64,000 nucleotides of DNA from MFD01213-c1 sp963704405 (lineage in GTDB: Bacteria; Planctomycetota; Phycisphaerae; Tepidisphaerales; Tepidisphaeraceae): positions 3,286,001-3,350,000 of the forward strand of contig OY969903.1 in assembly GCA_963704405.1 (NCBI GenBank), read 5' to 3'. The notes below the pieces were generated by a model. The model was not told the origin of the DNA. It worked only from the letters and a program-made list of their open reading frames with translations, and did no database searches. Within the stretch, counting starts at the first letter, position 1. Each line of letters begins with the position of its first letter. Made by a program: the position numbers and the translations under genes. Below are positions 48,351 through 59,810 of the stretch, piece by piece.

Positions 48351-50026
48351 ATGAACGCGACCGGTTATGTCATTCCCCAGATTCGAACCGCCCCGAAGCT
48401 GGGCAAAAAACAAATCCTGCTTGTCGCTAATGGCGATCTGCGGCAGACCGCAAACCAGAAATGCTGGCTGGCGCAGGCAGAGATGGAAGAGACGCTCCGC
48501 AACGCGCTGGCCGGCGCGGGTTATGAACTGGTTCGGCGCATCCTTACAAGGAAGCGGAAGGACATGGGTTCATCAGTTCCCAGAAGGAGGGAATGGCCGT
48601 CTTTGCGACGCTGGACCCGAAAGCGCCGCTGATCGTGGCCGAGTCGGTGTGGCAGTATTCGCATCATCTGATTCACGGATTGATCAGCCATAAGGGGCCG
48701 ATCCTGACCGTGGCGAATTGGTCGGGAACGTGGCCGGGGCTGGTGGGGATGTTGAATCTCAATGGTTCGCTCACCAAAGCAGGGGTGAAATATTCGACGA
48801 TCTGGAGCGAGGATTTCACAGATGAATATTTTCTCGATTATCTCCACCGATGGCTCAAAGAAGGCCACGCCAGGCACAAGACATCTCATGTAACAAAATG
48901 GAAGAATGTCAAAGTCGGCGCGAAGGAGCGCAAGCTGGGGAAAGCGCTGGCGCAGCAACTGAAGCGAGAGAAAGCGATCATGGGCGTGTTTGATGAAGGG
49001 TGCATGGGCATGTTCAACGCCATCATCCCGGATCATCTGCTGAATCCAACGGGCGTTTACAAAGAGCGTCTGAGCCAATCCGGTTTATATTACGAGACGA
49101 CGCAGGTGAGCGATGATGAAGCATGGGGTGTCCGGCGCTGGATGAATGAGCAGGGGATGAAATTCAAGACGGGGACCGATGAAGCGAATGATCTGACGGA
49201 CAACCAGATCCTGCTGCAATGCAAGATGTACATCGCGGCGATGCGCATCGCCGACGATTTCGGATGCCACACGATCGGCATTCAGTATCAGCAGGGGTTA
49301 AGAGATTTATTGCCCGCTTCGGACCTGGTGGAGGGGACACTGAATGATTCGGTGCGGCCCCCGGTGAAGAGCCGCGATGGAAGTCGCACGCTTTACGAAG
49401 GGGAGCCGTTGCCGCACTTTAATGAAGTGGATGAATGCGCGGGGCTGGATGGATTGCTGACGTATCGCGTGCATAAAGCGATGGGCCAGCCGGTGGAGAA
49501 CACGCTGCACGACCTGCGCTGGGGCGATCCCGATCGCAGCGGAACGGTGAAGGATTATGTATGGGTGTTCGAAATCTCCGGCAGCGTTCCCCCCAGCCAT
49601 TTTGGTGGTTGGCAGTACGCTGCGAGCGAGCGGCAACCATCCATGTATTTCCGCCTGGGCGGCGGGACGATCAAGGGAATCAGCAAGCCAGGCGAGATTG
49701 TCTGGAGCCGAATTTTTATTGAAGACGGCAGGCTCAAGATGGACCTTGGCCGCGGCGGCGTTGTGGCGCTCCCCATGGAAGAAACGCAGCGCCGCTGGGA
49801 CGCAACCACACCGCAATGGCCGATCATGCACGCTGTAACTTATGGAACATCACGCGATCAGATGATGGCGCGGCATAAGGCGAATCATATTCAGGTCGTT
49901 TACGCCAATAGCGCTGACGAGGCAGACAAAGCCATGCTGGCAAAGGCGGCGCTGGCGGACGAGCTGGGAATGACGGTGCATTTATGCGGAACGAAGAAGA
50001 ATGGTAAGGGGTTTGGTTCAAGGTAA
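48351..50026 (+). CDS. L-fucose isomerase-like protein (frameshift near 48535)
   Basis: The N-terminal part (MNATGYVIPQIRTAPKLG, KKQILLVANGDLRQTANQKC) is in one frame, and the rest, HPYKEAEGHGFISSQKEGMA onward to 50026, in another; one missing base near 48535 explains it. The joined protein would be about 560 residues. NWSGTWPGLVGMLNL and VFDEGCMGMFNAIIP, plus the C-terminal GGGTIKGISKPGEIVWSR, match the L-fucose isomerase-related family (COG2407-like). Isomerases of this family convert aldoses to ketoses with a divalent metal. The FucU neighbour and the lyase on the other strand support deoxy-sugar breakdown. The stop overlaps the lyase stop by nine bases. Confidence 0.82.
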
Positions 50027-51845
50027 TTCCAAATTCAGGTAATCATACATGACGTGCGCATCGGCGCTGTCGGCCGGGACGACGAGCGAGATGGTGTTGT
50101 TGCCCGCGTGCAGGCGGCCGGTGGGGATGGTCGCATACTCTACGCAATATTTGGCGTGGATTGATTCGCGCAGCAATGCGTCGCCGCCTTGTACCGTCGG
50201 CGTGATGGTGGTCATCGGCTTATTCTCGTCATTCACGAAGACTTCGATTTTGCGCGCTGGGCGCTGGCGATCGCCAGCGTGAGCGTGGCGGAGCCGAACA
50301 GGGCGCGGTCGAGCTTGAAGTGGATCTGCCAGCGGTGCGGGGATTCAGTTCCGTTTTTCATGTAGCGGGTCTGGGCGTAGTTCCAGTCTTTGGACCAGTC
50401 ACTTTTCCCAACGGTATATTGGAGGGGGTTTGGAAATTCATCAGGAATTTTTTGCCATAGATAGCCCTGGAAATAATCCTTGCCGTGGCGGAACTCCCCG
50501 GCGGATCGATCGGGGATGCCGATTTCCCAGGCGATTCTTGATCCTTTGTGAATGATGTTCCATCTCACGTCACCGAGCGCGTTGGTCAGACCGGCGGAGA
50601 CGATGACGTTTGTTTTGCTGAACTCCCCCACTTCCCCATCGGTGAATGCATAAAGCGTGTATTTGCCGGGGCGAACATGGGGGATGATGAATTTGCCGTC
50701 GGCGTCAGTTTTGATCCAGAACTGGTAGTGCGCGGATTCGAACTGCCAGTTGCCGCCGGGTTCGGGCTGGGCGAGACCGATCCAGGCTTTTGCACCGGTG
50801 ACGCGCGGTTTAAGCGGATCGTGCACGACAAATTTTCCGGAGACGCGCCCCCGGCCGGCTTCCAGCGGATAGGCTGGATTATTCTTAAGCCACGAGTATG
50901 GCCATGCCGCCAATTCCTTTTGTGATTGCGCCTTGGCGTCTTCCCAGCAGGCATCTGCGCCGGCGCTGTTGTAGTTGCAGTAGAGCAGGAATGGGCCGTA
51001 CATTTTTTGCCATGCTTCATCGCGTTTGACGTGGGTTGGGGAACCACCGTAGTGATTCATGCCGAAGTGAATGTGATTGATGCCCGACGCCGCGTTCAGA
51101 TCCTGCTTGGTCGGCCCGTCATTGAAGAACTCGCGGCTGCTCAGCACGATCCAGGCACCAACCTTATTGCGATTGCTCGCATGGCCCCAGCAACCGACGT
51201 CATAATAGCTGACATTGAAGTCATATTTGCAATCATATTTGCCGGCACGGACACCCGTGTTGATCTTCGTGATCTCCTTGATCGGCGTGTGGTCGGCGCG
51301 GGCGTAATCGCTTGAGTTGGGCATTTCCCCGTGGCGCAGGTCATCGACATATATGCGTTCGAGCAGATCGTTGGAAAGCTTCCATACCATGCGCCATTCA
51401 CCGGCGCCGGTGGTTGGGTATTTGGCAGGATGAACGAGCAGGGCATAGGTGTATAGTCCGGAACGCCCCGCCGCAGAACGTAGTGGATGTCGATGTCGAA
51501 GGCCTGGGGCTCGTCGTTCCACGTTCGCTTCATGCCGACATCGACGACATCCGGCGTCTGCTGTTTAATGGAATAGAAGCAGTTGTGAGGCGTGCGGAAG
51601 TTGGCGCCGCCGTCCATGCTGTAGTAGCCCGATTCAAGCATTTCGAAGCCGCGGAATTTCATGGATAAGACGGCGGCGTCGCTCTTGGAAATTCGGGCGG
51701 TGATGATGCCGTTGGAAAGAACCACATTGCGGCCTTCATCGCTCAGAAATACGTCGGTGCTGGCGGCGAAAGAATGTTGTGTAAGATCGAATGAGCTCAG
51801 GAACAAAATGAGCAGAAAAGGGAGCGGAGAATGTCGAAAGGGCAT
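50018..51845 (-). CDS. Secreted rhamnogalacturonan lyase, PL4-like (two frameshifts)
   Basis: Start at ATG 51845 (MPFRHSPLPFLLILFLSSF, signal peptide); a longer frame to 51929 lacks a signal. The N-terminal beta-sandwich (VVLSNGIITARISKSDAAV, GFEMLESGYYSM) is in one frame; the middle (from KYPTTGAGEWRMVWKLSND) and the fibronectin-like and carbohydrate-binding parts (FWIKTDADGKFIIPHVRPG, ALGDVRWNIIH, AWEIGIPDRSAGEFRHGKD) in a second; and the last 70 residues (KIEVFVNDENKP ... MYDYLNLELP) in a third. Frame changes lie near 51430 and 50250. This is the PL4 architecture that splits the rhamnose-galacturonate bond of pectin by beta-elimination; the joined length (~605) fits the family. Confidence 0.82.
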
Positions 51846-52000
51846 ATGAAATAATACGCCGAGGGGATGGAGTTTATTGTGACGAAAGAAGTTCGGGGAG
51901 TTAGACATATCAACTGCTGTGGTGCGCACACGTGCGAGAGGCCAATGCTGCGTTCAGATGGACCAACGAACGCCAGGGCGTTGGTTTACTCCGGGAGTTC

Positions 52001-52802
52001 TCACTTCGCCAGGGTCGCGACCAGTCGCCATACGAGGTGTGGCGATAAAGGGCGCGGTTGTGTTTTGTTGAATTCATCCACCAGCGCATCAAAGCGCGGC
52101 GTGTAGGGGAGACGATCGCGCTTGCCAATGTCGGCGCCGAGCATATCGCGTAACCTTGCGCGATCGTCGGGTGAAATTTCCGGGGGTTTGGATTTTGCCT
52201 CGCCCATCTTTGGGAGATTGCCGCCTTTGCGGAGGTTCAGCAGGTGGCGCCAGGTTTCAGCGCGGGTGGGTTTCGGTTCGTTCATGCCGGCGATGTAGGC
52301 TTTGAACATGGATTCGAAATGCGGTGTGTAGGGAAGATCGTCGGCGGTGCGGCCGATTTTTTCGTATGCCGCCAGAAGCGCGTGGCGATTGACTTTGATG
52401 CGCGGTTCGACGCCGGCAAAAAGTGAACCGGCGGGCTTGGCGTCTTCGACGGCCGCGCTGCCGCCGGTAGAACGGTCGAGGATCAGCAGGACATTGCCGA
52501 AGGGGTCTTTGACTGTTGCGCCAGCCGCGAGAGGCCTGGCTTGGTGGGCTGACGAACGTGAGGCGCAGCTCGTCGCGCCGGATAAACATATTTCGCACAT
52601 CGTCCACCAGGTAATAGGTGGCATCCGCGGGCAGGTCGGGATCGATGTGGAGAACCAATTCGGTGTCACTGTCGGAAAATCGCAGGTTGGCCAGGCGCTG
52701 GTCCTGGCGGATTAGGATCATGCCGAGCGTTTTGGTGTAGTAATGGACCGCGCTGGAGAGGCTGGGGACGCGGAGGAGAATGCGATCAATCTTGCGAAGC
52801 AT
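52001..52802 (-). CDS. Glyoxalase/VOC-domain protein with extra C-terminal domain (frameshift near 52545)
   Basis: The first frame gives MLRKIDRILLRVPSLSSAVHYY...RFSDSDTELVLHID, a VOC-fold (glyoxalase/dioxygenase-like) half; the second continues ATVKDPFGNVLLILDRST after an indel near 52545, completing the VOC domain. A C-terminal part has two similar segments: LPYTPHFESMFKAYIAGMNE and LPYTPRFDALVDEFNKTQP, each followed by a W-containing helix, an internal duplication. The role is unknown. It is the last gene of a tight minus-strand group (52001-54495). Confidence 0.7.
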
Positions 52803-52821
52803 CGCAGCGCCGGGAAAATTT

Positions 52822-53451
52822 TTACCGGGCCGGATCTGTGCCGGGCCGCGGTCTGGGTTTAATGGCGGCCGGTGGGGGAACGGTCGTAGAACGCGCGGCC
52901 GCCGCTGGAACCGACGGAATGACGGCGGCTGTTTCTCCGCCGAGCGAGGTTTCTATCACCGCAAAAATCTGGTCGACCGGCTCGCGCTCATAAATAAAAT
53001 CGTCGAGCCTGATCCGTCCTGCCCTGGCGGTGCCGGGAATCTGGTAATCGACAAACGCAATCCCCTTTCGATCCCACTTTTCCCGATTCAGCTTGCGAAC
53101 CGCATTCAATGGGATTGGCGGGTGGCCGGGGACGTGCAGCGTTGTCCCGTCGAACCGGTAAACGCCGCGCGATTGATAGAGGGACCAGACCAGGAACACG
53201 ACCGAGAGCGGAGGCAGCAACATGCCGAGGCTTTGGTTCAATTTGATGTCGAGGCTGGAATGAGCGTCGGGGAACCCCTTGGCGCGGCGGGCGTCATTCT
53301 CCTGGGGCCATTTGAAGAAGCCGTCATGGATCGACCAGATTCCGTAACCGAGCAGAACCGCCACCAGCAGGTAGCGCTTCCAGCGGTAATCGCGGGAGGC
53401 GGCGGCGATAATCTCACCGTCGTTGGAAAGAGGCGTTTGGCCCTCGGTCAT
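52822..53451 (-). CDS. Membrane protein of unknown function
   Basis: 209 residues. Two hydrophobic segments (YLLVAVLLGYGIWSIHDGFF; LGMLLPPLSVVFLVWSLY) are followed by a soluble part with GVYRFDGTTLHVPGHPPIPL and a Pro/Ala-rich basic tail. The layout is a PH-like or bPH-type membrane protein, but I cannot place it in a family. It ends 19 bases before the VOC gene, so it is co-transcribed. Confidence 0.6.
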   Translation of the reverse strand: MTEGQTPLSNDGEIIAAASRDYRWKRYLLVAVLLGYGIWSIHDGFFKWPQENDARRAKGFPDAHSSLDIKLNQSLGMLLPPLSVVFLVWSLYQSRGVYRFDGTTLHVPGHPPIPLNAVRKLNREKWDRKGIAFVDYQIPGTARAGRIRLDDFIYEREPVDQIFAVIETSLGGETAAVIPSVPAAAARSTTVPPPAAIKPRPRPGTDPAR

Positions 53452-53467
53452 AGCGTCTCAATGAATC

Positions 53468-53725
53468 TTAAAGGCAATTTGAACCAGTTGATGCCGAGGC
53501 AGGGGTGGTTGCCCGGCCGTGTAAGGTACGGTCGAGATTGTCCAGTGTGCCGCGGGCGGCGTCAATTGCCGAGGTATAGATGTAGACACCGCTGAGAATC
53601 GTCTCCGGCGGCAGGTCGCTTTGACCATGGCGCAGATCGGCCTGATCGCGGGTTAGAACTTCAAGCAAGGCGGCAACCTTTGCACGCGCCTGCTCGAGTA
53701 GTTGTTGTTCATCGGCTGTCGGCAT
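53468..53725 (-). CDS. Small helical protein of unknown function
   Basis: About 85 residues from ATG 53725 (MPTADEQQLLEQARAKVAAL); an upstream in-frame extension to 53881 overlaps the next gene and lacks support. It is helical with LEVLTRDQADLRHGQSDLPP. It sits 20 bases downstream of the previous gene and 16 bases before the following one, in the same operon. No family known. Confidence 0.5.
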   Translation of the reverse strand: MPTADEQQLLEQARAKVAALLEVLTRDQADLRHGQSDLPPETILSGVYIYTSAIDAARGTLDNLDRTLHGRATTPASASTGSNCL

Positions 53726-53745
53726 TGGTTTGAGCTTTGAAGGGA

Positions 53746-54495
53746 TCAAGACCGCGATGCGATCGCTGATGAAATGGGTTTTAGAACGCGTGGGATGATG
53801 TACTGCGTGCAGAGCTGTTCGCCGCGCTCGGCCATTTCGGCGAGCAGCTTTTCCATCGGCTGCTTTGGCCGGTCGCCCCAATATCGGCGGAGGATCAAAT
53901 AGACGCTGATCACATCATCACTGTAGTCGCCTGTGCGGACCTGATAACTATTAGTGCGGGTCACGACATCGATCCGCGCCTGCAGGCGGCAATCTTCGCT
54001 GAGCGCAACCGTGACAGTCGGCTGGAAATCAACCGCCTTTGCGCCAATTTCTTCATTCAGGCACGCGAGCGGTGATTCGGGGAAGAGGCTGTCGGCGATC
54101 ACTTCATCGTGATTGCCGCTGAACGCCAGATCAAAACCGAAGAGGATATCGAGATAGTCCACTTCGATTGGGCTGATCCCCAGGTGATAAGGCGCGAGCT
54201 GGAGCATGAGCGTGTGAACTTTCAGGGATTCCTCAATGGAAACCGGATTTACGTGACCGCTGGCGAGGCGCTTGGCTTCGACGCTGGCCCAGCGATAGGA
54301 ATGAGAACTGCGGTCTTCTTCAAGGTTGAACTCGCCGGCCTCATTTTTCCGGAAACGGGACATCGCCGGAAAGTCTTTCTGAATCCGTTCGAAGAAGTGC
54401 AGCAGCGTTTCGCGCTGATGAGGCAGGTTCAGTTGTGAGCCGAGCCGCATGTTGACGTAAAAATCATCGCAGAACGCCGCAAATGGATTGGACAT
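53746..54495 (-). CDS. Protein of unknown function, planctomycetal type
   Basis: 249 residues from ATG 54495 (MSNPFAAFCDDFYVNMRLGS). No signal peptide. Motifs of interest: LGSQLNLPHQRETLLHFFER, YLDILFGFDLAFSGNHDEVI and LRRYWGDRPKQPMEKLLAEM. The family appears conserved among Planctomycetota-like genomes, in my memory, with no known function; I treat that as weak. It is the first gene of a four-gene operon (54495 to 52001). Confidence 0.6.
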   Translation of the reverse strand: MSNPFAAFCDDFYVNMRLGSQLNLPHQRETLLHFFERIQKDFPAMSRFRKNEAGEFNLEEDRSSHSYRWASVEAKRLASGHVNPVSIEESLKVHTLMLQLAPYHLGISPIEVDYLDILFGFDLAFSGNHDEVIADSLFPESPLACLNEEIGAKAVDFQPTVTVALSEDCRLQARIDVVTRTNSYQVRTGDYSDDVISVYLILRRYWGDRPKQPMEKLLAEMAERGEQLCTQYIIPRVLKPISSAIASRS

Positions 54496-54715
54496 GTCTT
54501 CTCCCAATAACCCTGAGCCCTACGGCGCGCCGACAGCGGCTGCGCCCATTCCCGAACATCTGGAACGCGGTTATCAGACCATCTTCAGTTATCGGCCGGT
54601 TGCCCGAACGGAGTGTAGCCGATTCCTCTTACAACGAAAGTCCTGCCCTGGCGGTTCGCTGGGCCGCCATTATCTCATTTGACCGGTTGATTCTGAAGGC
54701 ATACAAAACCCTTCC

Positions 54716-55684
54716 ATGGCCGCTCCTTCTCCTGCTTCTATCGCCATAAAACCGATTCATGCGCTGGTCGGTGGGGATTCATTTCTCCAATTGCAAAAAC
54801 TAAGTTCGATCCTGGACCGTGCTCCCGCCGGCTCGCAGCGGATCGATCTGGATGGGGAACGTGCCAGCCTGGCTGAAGTGTTTGATGAACTTCGCAGCTT
54901 TGCGATGTTCGGCGGCGGCAAAGTAGTTGTCGTCCAAAATGCCGACGCTTTCATCACCCGCTTCCGCGAACAGCTTGAAGAGTATGCGGCTCACCCATCT
55001 GATAGTGCTACGCTGGTGCTTCGGCTGAGTTCGCTGCCGTCAAATCAGCGAATTTATAAGGCGATTGCCAAGACGGGGATCATTGAGCCATGCGATCCAC
55101 CAAAAGACCTGCCGCGATGGATCATGGATCAGGCGAAAGCAGGGCATCAGATCGCCATTTCGCCCGATGGAGCGAAGATGCTGGCGGATTTAATCGGGGA
55201 TGATCTGGGCAGGCTGGATAATGAGCTGGCAAAGCTGGCGCTTTCGGCTAAGGGTGGGAAAGTCGGGCCGGAGGAAATCGCGATGGGAGTGGCATTTCAG
55301 CGCGAGCAGCAGATGTCGGAAATGACCAATGCATTGGCGGCAGGCCGGCCTGCGGAGGCGGTGAAGAAATGGCGGCAGTTGATCCAGACGGACCCATCCG
55401 CCGAGTTTCGGGCCGTTACGTGGCTGGCAATCTGGCTGACCAATGTGCGCAAGGCGCTGGCGATGCGAAAAAGTGGAATGCAGCCCTTTGCCATTTCTCA
55501 GGCGCTGCGTATTTGGCCGCGGGATTTGCAGGGACCGTTTTTTCAGACGGCCGAGGCGCTGGGAGAAAGGGGCGTTGGCCGGGCGATGGATCTGCTGGCT
55601 GAGATCGATCGGCAAAGCAAAAGCGGGGTTGGCGACGCCGCTGATAATGTGGAGCGTTTTATTCTCTCGATGGCGGCGGAATAA
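54716..55684 (+). CDS. holA: DNA polymerase III subunit delta
   Basis: 322 residues. It is the clamp-loader delta subunit that opens the beta clamp. IKPIHALVGGDSFLQLQKL at the start, MFGGGKVVVVQNADAF, TLVLRLSSLPSNQRIYKAI and GPEEIAMGVAFQREQQ fit the HolA family (RarA/AAA-like fold without ATP site). The C-terminal helical collar (LQGPFFQTAEALGERGVGR) is complete. Sequence similarity in this family is low, so the call rests on overall layout plus these segments. Confidence 0.8.
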   Translation: MAAPSPASIAIKPIHALVGGDSFLQLQKLSSILDRAPAGSQRIDLDGERASLAEVFDELRSFAMFGGGKVVVVQNADAFITRFREQLEEYAAHPSDSATLVLRLSSLPSNQRIYKAIAKTGIIEPCDPPKDLPRWIMDQAKAGHQIAISPDGAKMLADLIGDDLGRLDNELAKLALSAKGGKVGPEEIAMGVAFQREQQMSEMTNALAAGRPAEAVKKWRQLIQTDPSAEFRAVTWLAIWLTNVRKALAMRKSGMQPFAISQALRIWPRDLQGPFFQTAEALGERGVGRAMDLLAEIDRQSKSGVGDAADNVERFILSMAAE

Positions 55685-55842
55685 ACCGCCCCGCCCTTCC
55701 AACCCGCATATTTCATCAATGCGAAATACCGAATTACCTTGACTCTCGTCTGCGCGCTCATACCTTGTAAGTGCGTTCGCGGAGGCGGAGGGCGATGGCC
55801 CCTTCCCTGTCCTTAACTTTCATAATACAGCAAGGATTAATG

Positions 55843-58800
55843 ATGGGCCGCAGAGTTGCCCGGAAGGTCGCACTGTCCTCCGCCACCGGTTCAGAGCGTG
55901 CGCGCGTATTGCGGAGCCTGGTCACCGAAACGCTGGAGCGGCGCGTGCTCATGTCGGCAGCAACGGATCTGAAGCATGGGCCTCTTACAAAGATTGGCGA
56001 TTCACTGGCCGGGGCCTATTTACAGTACAAAAATCTGGTAGCCCATCAAACCCCGGTAGTGGCGGCGGCTTCAACCGCTGCCGCTTTGATCGCGACACCG
56101 GCCGCGTCTGCCGCCGGAGTGGTTTCACCAACTGCTGGTGGAACCGTACAGATCGAAGCCTACGCGAAGCATAGCGGCGCGAATCTCGCCAGGTCGATCA
56201 AATTGCTTAAAGCGATCGGTGTCCATGCCTATGGCCAATCCGTCAGCGCGACTATCCCGATCAGCCAGCTTGGCAAGCTTGCGGCAATCTCCGGACTGAA
56301 ATTCGCCCGGCCCATCTGGATGATCACCGATGTCGGAGCGACCACAAGCCAAACCGACGGCGCGGATCGCGCATCCAATGCCCGCGCAACCTATGCGGGA
56401 TTAAACGGGGCGGGCGTTACTGTGGGCATCCTTTCTGACAGTTTCAATACCGCGCCCGTCGCCGACAAATACGTCAATGATGTGGCGAGCGGGGACCTGC
56501 CGGCAAACGTGAATGTGCTCAGCGACTTCAGCGGCGCCGGGATGACGGATGAAGGCCGCGCGATGGCGCAGATTGTTTACGATTCAGCGCCGGGTGCGAA
56601 TCTGGATTTTGCAACCGCGGAAGGCGGGCAAGGGGCATTTGCTTCAAACATCAAGGCGCTGCGCGACGCCGGAGCCAAGGTGATCGTCGATGACATCATG
56701 TACCTGAACGAGCCGATGTTTCAGGATGGTGTGGTAGCGCAGGCGGTCGACAATGTTACCGCCAGCGGGGTGTCTTATTTTTCGTCGGTCGGCAATCAGG
56801 CGCGATCGGCGTATGAAAGCGCCTGGCACACCGGCAACGTGCGGGCGGATGGATCGATCCCTTCGGCCGCCGGCGCGCCGCATTTTTATGGCGGCACCAC
56901 ATTTAACTTCAATCCATCGGGGACGAATGACCTGAATTCGTTCACGCTGGGCGCGAATCAAAGCATCCTGATGTCGTTCCAGTGGGATTCGCCATATTTC
57001 AGCGCCAGCGGGACCACGGGTTCGAACAATGACATGGATGCCTATGTGCTCAATGCCGGCGGAAATCAGATCGTCGGCGGTTCGGCGACCGCCAACGTCG
57101 GCGGAGATCCGACGGAAGTTTTCCAGTTTCAAAATACCACGGGCTCATCAGCGACGTTCAATCTCATGCTGGCCTGGAACACCGCGGCCGGCGGGCCGCA
57201 GCCGGGCTACCTGAAGTATGTGGAGTTTAATCGGACCGCAGGCAATTGGGCGTTTAATACCAACAGCGGCCCGGCGTTCGGTCATACCAACGCTGCCACT
57301 GCTGAAAGCGTCGCCGCCGCCCGGTATGACACGACCTCTTTCTTCACCGGCAATCCGGCGACGGTCCCGCAACTGGAGTCTTTTTCATCTGCGGGGGCGA
57401 CGCCGATTTTATTCAGCACGACTGGAAGCCGGCTGGCGCAGAGCATCATCCGCCAGACACCGGACATCACCGCCGCCGATGGCGGCAACACGACATTTTT
57501 CGGCCAGCAGTATTCAGACGGCGATACCTTTCCGAATTTCTTTGGCACCAGCTGCGCCGCGCCGGCCGCGGCCGGTGTGGCCGCCTTGATGTTGCAGAAG
57601 AATCCGACGCTCTCGCCGACGCAGGTTGACAACGCATTGCAAAATACGGCGATCGACATGGATGATCCGGCGACCGCCGGCTTCGATACCGGTTATGACA
57701 ACGCAACCGGGTTTGGGTTCATCCGCGCCGACGCGGCCATCGCTTCGATTGTCGGGACGGTCAGCGGGACGGTCTATTCGGATAACAACGCCAACGGAAC
57801 CCTGAATGGTTCGGAGCCGGGGATCAGCGGCGTCACCGTCTTTGTCGACACCAATAACAACGGCCTGCTCGACAGCGGCGAAGTCAGCACGACAACCGAT
57901 GGTTCGGGCAATTATTCATTCAGCAATCTTCCCTCGGGAACGAATATCATTCGCGAGATTACACCGACGGGGTTTGTCGCCACCACTGGGGCGCAGTCGG
58001 TGAACCTGAGCGGCGGCGGGTCTGCCAGCGGCATAAATTTCGGGCTGTTCCCGGTGCTCTATACAGGCACCAGCGGAGATGACTCATACATTCTTCAGGT
58101 CGATCCAAGCGTACCGGCCAATATTGATGTGCTGGTCGCCGGTGTTCTGACCTACACAGCGCCCAAGTCCATACTTGCAACACTGACATTTAATCTCGGC
58201 GCCGGCGACGATCTGCTCACCATCGCCTATACCAACGGCAACCCCATCCCCGGCGTTGGTGTGAACTACGACGGCGGCGCTAACGCCACCACCGCAGGCG
58301 ATTCGCTGGTCGTCACCGGCAGCAGCAACGCCGATGCCTTCACGATCAACAATCTGTTTGTTACCCCTGGAAATGGCTCCATTTCTGTAACCAATCTCGA
58401 AGGTATTACCGTCAATGGCAACGGCGGAAATGATTCGCTCACCCTCGGGCAATCGGTCCCCGCGCCGGTGAATTATGACGGCGGAACCGGGTCTAATTCG
58501 CTTACGGTTCTCGGCACGCCCAGCAGTGAAACCATCACCGTCGGCGTCGGCCAGGTCAGCATCGGAACGATCATCTTCAGTTATAGCAATGTTCAAACCC
58601 TGAGCGTCCAGGCGCTGGGCAGCAACGATACAATCAACGTCAGCATGGGCGCTGGCGCTCCGCCCTTACGGTGGATGCCGGCAGCGAAGACGATGCGATT
58701 AATCTGAACTCCGGCGTCTCCACGTCGGCTGTCACAGTTCTGGGCGGCACCGGAAACGACACCCTCAGCATCGCCAGCGGTTACGCCAGCCCCGTCAATT

Positions 58801-59801
58801 ACGACGGCGGTTCGCAAACCAATTCGCTCATATACAACGCCACCACCGGCAACGACACGATCGGCATCACTTCTTCCACCGTCAGCGGCGCTGATGCCGT
58901 CACCTATGCAAATATCAGCACGCTCATCGTGAATGCTCTGGATGGGAATGATGTGATCACAATCAGTTCGACGCTGGGATCGGGCGTCACCACCAACATC
59001 AACGGCGGAATTGGCAACGATACGCTGAACGTCAACGCCCCCCTGGCCAATAGCGGTGCCACGACCTTCTTCAACGGCGGCACAACCATCACCGATCAGG
59101 ATACGTTGAACGTCAACGCCGGAACATTCCAGCTTGCGGGTGATCCTCTGAATGCGACGGCGAATCTGACTGTGAATGACAACAGCGCCGTGGTGTTCAC
59201 CGCCGCCGGGGCAGGGGGCGGCATTAATGCGCGGCATCTTGCGGCCTTGAATATTGGCACGGGCGCAACGGCGACGGTCAACACATCTGCCGCACATTCG
59301 GATCGCGCGGTGCTGATTACAGGAGTATTATCCGTCGCCGCTTCAGGCAAGCTCGATCTTGGCGGGAATGACATGATTGTCCGCGGCGGTGATATTGTGG
59401 GCATCACCGCATTGCTCGCCTCGGGTGATAGCGGCGGGCTCTGGACTGGCAGCGGCATCGCCTCCACCGCCGCCCATAATGACACCGCATTTCTCACGGC
59501 GCTTGGCGCGATCCAGAATAATGACGGCAACGGTCATCTCATCTACGGCAGCGGCACGACGTATGGCCTGTTCGACGGCCAAAATCCCGGCGCTAATGAT
59601 GTGCTGATCAAGTACACGTATTACGGCGACGCCGACCTCACCGGCAAAATCGACGGCACCGACTACGGCAAGATTGATAATGGTTTCAACAGCCACCTGA
59701 CCGGGTGGTTTAACGGCGACTTCGACTACACCAGCCAGATCGACGGCTCTGATTACAGCCTGATCGACAATACGTTCAATATGCAAGGTCCGCAGTTGTA
59801 G
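55843..59801 (+). CDS. Giant surface protein: S8-type protease, SdrD-like domain, repeats and dockerin-like end (frameshift near 58660)
   Basis: Start ATG 55843 (or 55840). The N-terminus has the LEPR-XLL-like tag ETLERRVLMSA near residue 30. A subtilase domain covers about residues 200-660: GVTVGILSDSFN (Asp), GNQ (oxyanion Asn), and FFGTSCAAPAAAGVAALML (Ser); the His-Gly-Thr motif is replaced by DEGRAMAQIV. An SdrD-B-like domain follows (GTVYSDNNANGTLNGSEPG), then repeats such as VNYDGGTGSN and GGTGNDTLSIA. An indel near 58660 moves into a second frame that ends with two dockerin-like units (YYGDADLTGKIDGTDYG, GDFDYTSQIDGSDY). The joined product is about 1,320 residues and is exported and surface-linked; protease activity is unproven. 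Confidence 0.85.
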
Positions 59802-59810
59802 CCAGACTTT

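Noticed and set aside
54494..54682. Short frame starting MSSPNNPEPYG
   Set aside because: No family signal, overlaps the start of the opposite gene, and ends in compositionally random residues.
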